Shown one piece after another: positions 14,189 to 16,963 of a DNA stretch of 16,963 nt (its first letter is position 1; each line of letters starts with the position of its first letter). Made by a program: the position numbers and the translations under genes. Source of the DNA: Bacillota bacterium (GTDB lineage: Bacteria > Bacillota > Clostridia > Christensenellales > Aristaeellaceae); the NCBI GenBank assembly GCA_023415145.1, contig JAEZLW010000182.1, positions 1 to 16,963 on the forward strand. Reading direction: 5' to 3'. The notes under the pieces are model-generated. The model worked only from the letters and a program-made list of their open reading frames with translations. It searched no databases and was not told the origin of the DNA.

Positions 14189-14249
14189 ATGCCATCGAAG
14201 GTCCAGGGCGATCGGAAAGCCCTGGTCGCACCCGTAGGTGCGAAACCCT
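14189..14249 (-). repeat. Two-hairpin interspersed repeat, inverted copy
   Basis: A 61-bp copy of the repeat family found in tandem at 16145-16280, in opposite orientation. On the minus strand it reads CGCACC-TACG-GGTGCG (perfect first hairpin), then CCAGGGC-TTTCCGATC-GCCCTGG (perfect second hairpin), then a CCTTCGATGGCAT tail. It begins 10 bp after the rsmH stop and occupies most of the 95-bp rsmH-rsmI gap. Confidence 0.85.
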
Positions 14250-14273
14250 TAATAAATTGCTGGAGGTGTATTC

Positions 14274-15128
14274 GTGCCAACACTGTACGTAATAGCCACC
14301 CCCATCGGTAATTTGGGTGACATGAGCCCCCGGGCAGTGGAAACATTGAAAAGCGTAGGCCTCATTGCGGCGGAGGATACCCGCGTCACCATGAGGCTTA
14401 CCGCTCATTTTGACATCCATACGCCGCTGACCAGTTGCCATGAGCATAACGAGGAGAGCAAATCCAAAAAAATCATTGAAAGAATGCTGGCAGAAAATAT
14501 CGACGTTGCGCTGACTACCGACGCCGGCACGCCCGCCATCTCTGATCCCGGCTATCTGCTGGTAAAGGCCGCTTGGGAAGCCGGAATCAAGGTACTGCCC
14601 ATCCCCGGCCCTGCCGCCATGGCATCAGCGCTATCCATATGCGGCTTTGATACGGCAGTGTTCGCCTTCTACGGCTTTTTGCCCCGGCAAAAGAAGGAAC
14701 TGCGTGAGAAGCTGATGGAGATAGTGCAAGGCCCGCCTGTGGCGGTGCTGCACGAATCGCCTCACCGTGTGGTGGAACTGATGGAGGCTATCGCTGATAC
14801 GCTTCCTGTAGCGCGCGTTGCTGTTTGCTGCGATTTGACCAAGCGGTATGAACTGACCCTTCGTGGGAATGTGCTGGAAGTGCTCACAGCCATGCGTCAA
14901 AACCCCAATGTGGAAAAAGGGGAGTACTGCCTGGTACTGGATCTGAACGATGTTCCGAAGTCGGAAACACATCATACGCCGGGCGTCAGCCTGGAGGCAC
15001 GTATCCTGGAGGCTATGCTAAACGGGGCAACGCTTCGGGACGCGGTGGACATGCTGACATCAGCGGGAGAAAAGAAAAACGCTGCCTATGCCGCATCTCT
15101 TAGGGTAAAGGATTTTTTGAACGGCTAA
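14274..15128 (+). CDS. rsmI: 16S rRNA (cytidine(1402)-2'-O)-methyltransferase RsmI
   Basis: A 284-aa tetrapyrrole-methylase-fold enzyme that methylates the 2'-O of C1402 in 16S rRNA. Motifs are YVIATPIGNLGDMSPRAVET (5-24), LIAAEDTRVTMRL, ALTTDAGTPAISDPGYLLV, PIPGPAAMASALSICGF and FYGFLPRQKKEL. A C-terminal helical extension, ATLRDAVDMLTSAGEKKNAA, is usual in the family. The start codon is GTG at 14274, supported by GGAGGTG at 14262-14268; no ATG lies at a suitable place. The TAA stop is followed directly by repeat copy 2. It pairs functionally with rsmH upstream. Confidence 0.97.
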   Translation: MPTLYVIATPIGNLGDMSPRAVETLKSVGLIAAEDTRVTMRLTAHFDIHTPLTSCHEHNEESKSKKIIERMLAENIDVALTTDAGTPAISDPGYLLVKAAWEAGIKVLPIPGPAAMASALSICGFDTAVFAFYGFLPRQKKELREKLMEIVQGPPVAVLHESPHRVVELMEAIADTLPVARVAVCCDLTKRYELTLRGNVLEVLTAMRQNPNVEKGEYCLVLDLNDVPKSETHHTPGVSLEARILEAMLNGATLRDAVDMLTSAGEKKNAAYAASLRVKDFLNG

Positions 15129-15285
15129 TACCAATTCAAAACCTTAACGCATCGTCGCTTTGAATCTTTTCACGTATTACTGCGTCGTCTTCCGCTCCAC
15201 GTAGCGCTGCTACGCGTCGCTCCGACTCCTTGTATTACACGAAAATCTCTCACAGCTTTGGATGCATTCAGATTTTTCATTGGTA
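15129..15285 (+). repeat. 157-bp structured interspersed repeat, copy 2
   Basis: Same length and layout as the copy at 8574-8730, and again directly after a TAA stop. It starts TACCAAT and ends ATTGGTA, so the outer pair has changed from G-C to A-T at both ends. Two more compensatory changes occur in the middle helix, which here pairs TTTTC with GAAAA. The centre is CGTAGC-GCT-GCTACG. It is flanked by TAA on both sides (15126-15128 and 15286-15288), a possible 3-bp target duplication that copy 1 lacks. It fills almost the whole rsmI-fumarase gap. Confidence 0.88.
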
Positions 15286-15299
15286 TAATCGGAGGACTT

Positions 15300-16151
15300 A
15301 TGGAAGAGATTCGAAACATATCTGCCGCCCAGATCACCGAAACGGTGAAGGGATTGTGCATTCAGGCCAATTGTTTTTTGAATGAGGATATCGGCTGTGC
15401 ACTGAAACGGGCAGGGGAGGCGGAAGAATATCCTCCTGCCCGAGAGATTCTTGACATCCTGCAAAAGAACGCGGAAGTAGCCAGGAATCAAGGCATGGCC
15501 ATTTGCCAGGATACGGGGATGGCGGTGGTGTTTCTGACCATCGGCCAGGTTGTGCATATCATGGGTGGCTCCCTGGAGGAGGCCGTGAATGCGGGGGTGC
15601 GCAAGGGGTATGAGGAAGGCTTTTTGCGAAAATCAGTGGTGGCCGATCCCCTTCGCCGAAGGAATACCGGTGACAATACGCCGGCTGTGATCCATACCCG
15701 CATCGTACCGGGGAATGATCTGAAAATCGAGGTGGCGCCCAAGGGGTTTGGCAGCGAAAACATGAGCCGTGTCGCCATGCTCAACCCTTCCGATGGACTG
15801 GAAGGAGTTAAGAAATTTGTGCTGGAGACGGTGCGGCTGGCCGGGCCGAACCCCTGCCCACCCATGATATTGGGGGTTGGCATTGGCGGTACCTTTGAAA
15901 AGGTGGCGCAAATGGCCAAAGAAGCGCTATTGGTTCCTCTTAATGAGGAGCATACCGACCCGTATTATGCCGCACTGGAGAAGGAACTGCTGGCACTGGT
16001 AAATGAAACAGGTATCGGTCCCCAGGGGTTTGGTGGTAAAACCACCTGCCTTGGGGTAAAGATACGGGCCTATCCAACCCATATTGCCGGGCTGCCCGTG
16101 GCGGTGAATGTAGGATGTCACGTGACAAGGCATGCGCAGGCAGTATTATAG
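15300..16151 (+). CDS. Class I fumarate hydratase, alpha subunit (N-terminal domain)
   Basis: A 283-aa subunit carrying the [4Fe-4S] cluster of an oxygen-sensitive two-subunit fumarase (fumarate + water to malate), the TtdA/FumA N-terminal family. Cluster cysteines are C69 (AICQDTGM), C186 (GPNPCPPMILGVG) and C273 (GCHVTRH). Other blocks are DPLRRRNTGDNTPAVIHTRI, VAPKGFGSENMSRVAMLNP and GPQGFGGKTTCLGV. The start at 15300 has GGAGGA at 15291-15296; a TTG-initiated longer frame from 15258 would start inside the repeat and is rejected. No promoter of its own is visible outside the repeat, so it is probably read from rsmI or from within the repeat. L-tartrate dehydratase is an alternative substrate assignment, less likely next to this beta subunit. 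Confidence 0.93.
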   Translation: MEEIRNISAAQITETVKGLCIQANCFLNEDIGCALKRAGEAEEYPPAREILDILQKNAEVARNQGMAICQDTGMAVVFLTIGQVVHIMGGSLEEAVNAGVRKGYEEGFLRKSVVADPLRRRNTGDNTPAVIHTRIVPGNDLKIEVAPKGFGSENMSRVAMLNPSDGLEGVKKFVLETVRLAGPNPCPPMILGVGIGGTFEKVAQMAKEALLVPLNEEHTDPYYAALEKELLALVNETGIGPQGFGGKTTCLGVKIRAYPTHIAGLPVAVNVGCHVTRHAQAVL

Positions 16152-16212
16152 GGATTTCGCCCCTGTGGGTGCGGCCAGGGCTTTCCGATCGCCCTGGACC
16201 TTCGGAGGCATG
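16145..16212 (+). repeat. Two-hairpin repeat, tandem unit A
   Basis: The first of two direct 68-bp units. It begins ATTATAGGG, so its first bases contain the fumarase alpha stop codon (TAG, 16149-16151). Hairpin 1 is CGCCCC-TGTG-GGTGCG (one mismatch); hairpin 2 is CCAGGGC-TTTCCGATC-GCCCTGG (perfect); the tail is CCTTCGGAGGCATG. Confidence 0.88.
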
Positions 16213-16280
16213 ATTATAGGGCTTTCGCACCTACGGGCGCGACCAGGGCTTTCCGATCGTCCTGGACCTTCGGAGGCATG
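16213..16280 (+). repeat. Two-hairpin repeat, tandem unit B
   Basis: The second 68-bp unit directly follows unit A with the same ATTATAGGG start. Hairpin 1 is CGCACC-TACG-GGCGCG (one mismatch); hairpin 2 is CCAGGGC-TTTCCGATC-GTCCTGG (one G-T pair). It ends 30 nt before the Shine-Dalgarno of the fumarase beta gene. No spacer diversity or array is present, so this is not a CRISPR. Confidence 0.88.
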
Positions 16281-16324
16281 CTCTATTTTATAAGCAAACG
16301 AAAGCGTTAAAGGATGATGATCTC

Positions 16325-16894
16325 ATGTCGATCCATTTGACAACGCCGCTTTCCCTTGAGGATGTAAAAAGCCTTCATGCCGGGGACAGTGTGCTTTTGT
16401 CCGGCGTGGTCTTTACCGCCAGGGACGCGGCCCATGAGCGGATGGCAAAGGCGATTGAGAAAGGGGAGGCCCTGCCAATCTCTTTAAAAGGGCAAACGCT
16501 CTATTATGCCGGGCCGACGCCCACACCGCCTGGCAAAGCCGTGGGCGCTATCGGGCCTACCACCAGCACCCGGATGGATGCTTATACACCGCTGCTTTTA
16601 TCCCTGGGGCTTCGTGCCATGATCGGCAAGGGAAAGCGCTCTTCAAAGGTGGTAGCCGCCATGCAGGAGCATCCTGCTGTTTATTTTGCCGCCGTGGGTG
16701 GTGCCGCGGCATTGATGGCGGAATGTGTCACTGCCTGCGAGGTGGTGGCCTACGAGGATTTGGGCACAGAATCCATCAAAAGGCTGACGCTGAAGGATCT
16801 GCCTCTTATCGTGGCGGTGGATTGTTATGGCGGGGATTATTATGAGTTGGGGCAGAAAAGGTATTTGGACGTGTGTCAAGTGACAAAGCGTTAA
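16325..16894 (+). CDS. Class I fumarate hydratase, beta subunit (C-terminal domain)
   Basis: A 189-aa partner of the preceding subunit, of the TtdB/FumA C-terminal (swivelling) domain family. Visible blocks are HLTTPLSLEDVKSLHAGDSV near the N-terminus, LSGVVFTARDAAHERM (25-40), YYAGPTPTPPGKAVGAIGPT (60-79), STRMDAYTPLLLSLGLRAMI and GKGKRSSKVVAAM; YEDLGTESIKRLTLKDLPLI follows. The length fits the two-subunit type. AAGGATG lies about 9 nt before the ATG at 16325. The two subunit genes are 173 bp apart, and most of that gap is the tandem repeat, which is unusual for genes whose products form one complex. Confidence 0.93.
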   Translation: MSIHLTTPLSLEDVKSLHAGDSVLLSGVVFTARDAAHERMAKAIEKGEALPISLKGQTLYYAGPTPTPPGKAVGAIGPTTSTRMDAYTPLLLSLGLRAMIGKGKRSSKVVAAMQEHPAVYFAAVGGAAALMAECVTACEVVAYEDLGTESIKRLTLKDLPLIVAVDCYGGDYYELGQKRYLDVCQVTKR

Positions 16895-16907
16895 AGCATC
16901 AATTGCC

Positions 16908-16963
16908 ATGGTAAGTGGGAGTGGAAAGACAGCTATGCCGTTTGAAATGATGCAGCCAAAGCA
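16908..16963 (+). CDS. Possible start of a further gene, cut by the window edge
   Basis: An open frame begins at ATG 16908 (MVSGSGKTAM) and has a second in-frame ATG at 16935 (MPFEMMQPK), then runs off the right end. GGGAG at 16917-16921 would serve the second start at slightly long spacing. Too little remains for any family call. Confidence 0.35.
   Translation, partial: MVSGSGKTAMPFEMMQPK

Noticed and set aside
13498..14346. A 282-codon minus-strand frame across rsmH and into rsmI.
   Set aside because: It is antisense to two well-supported genes and crosses the repeat in the gap; no recognisable motif.
15284..15289. TATAAT formed at the right edge of repeat copy 2, as a promoter for the fumarase genes.
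   Set aside because: It lies only 10 bp before the ATG, so a transcript from it would start after the Shine-Dalgarno; no -35 at a proper distance.
15258..15299. Longer fumarase alpha frame starting at TTG inside the repeat.
   Set aside because: The extra 14 residues come from repeat sequence, and the ATG at 15300 has a GGAGGA ribosome site.
16145..16280. Possible CRISPR array.
   Set aside because: Only two units, joined head to tail with no unique spacers, and no cas genes; the structure is two hairpins per unit.

Overview
The window looks like chromosomal DNA from an anaerobic Clostridia-type Bacillota (Firmicutes) of moderate G+C. The pointers are a yidC-jag pair, a T-box leader in front of valS, TmcAL (YlbM), a pta-ackA-yceD-rpmF run and a two-subunit class I fumarase. 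This assignment is inference from gene content, since there is no rRNA or other direct marker. No tRNA, rRNA, CRISPR array, transposase or prophage gene was seen.

Layout. 1-1303: the 3' end of yidC overlapping jag (khpB), closed by an intrinsic terminator. 1313-4217: an accessory-looking stretch. It holds a GNAT acetyltransferase (-), a divergent two-gene cassette (+) of a DUF6530-like protein and a degenerate GIY-YIG-like protein, and a nitronate monooxygenase-like flavoprotein (-). 4218-8573: core genes, with tmcAL (-) divergent from pta-ackA (acetyl-CoA to acetate plus ATP), then yceD-rpmF behind a perfect sigma-A-type promoter. 8574-14178: a 157-bp structured repeat, a palindrome, a valine T-box leader, a 67-aa two-helix membrane protein, valS, folC and rsmH. 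14179-16894: rsmI and the two fumarase subunit genes, separated by interspersed repeats. A further reading frame may begin near the right end.

How the genes work together. yidC/jag serve membrane insertion and RNA binding. TmcAL consumes acetate and ATP, which the divergent pta-ackA operon makes. YceD and L32 are ribosome-linked. The T-box should couple uncharged tRNA-Val to expression of the small membrane protein, ValRS and possibly FolC. RsmH and RsmI modify the same 16S rRNA nucleotide (C1402) and are adjacent here.

The least explained material is not protein-coding. One repeat family occurs as two 157-bp copies that abut TAA stop codons, form a long symmetric hairpin and show compensatory base changes. 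A second family, of 61-68 bp and two stem-loops, has three copies, two of them in tandem between the fumarase subunit genes. All five copies sit at gene 3' ends.
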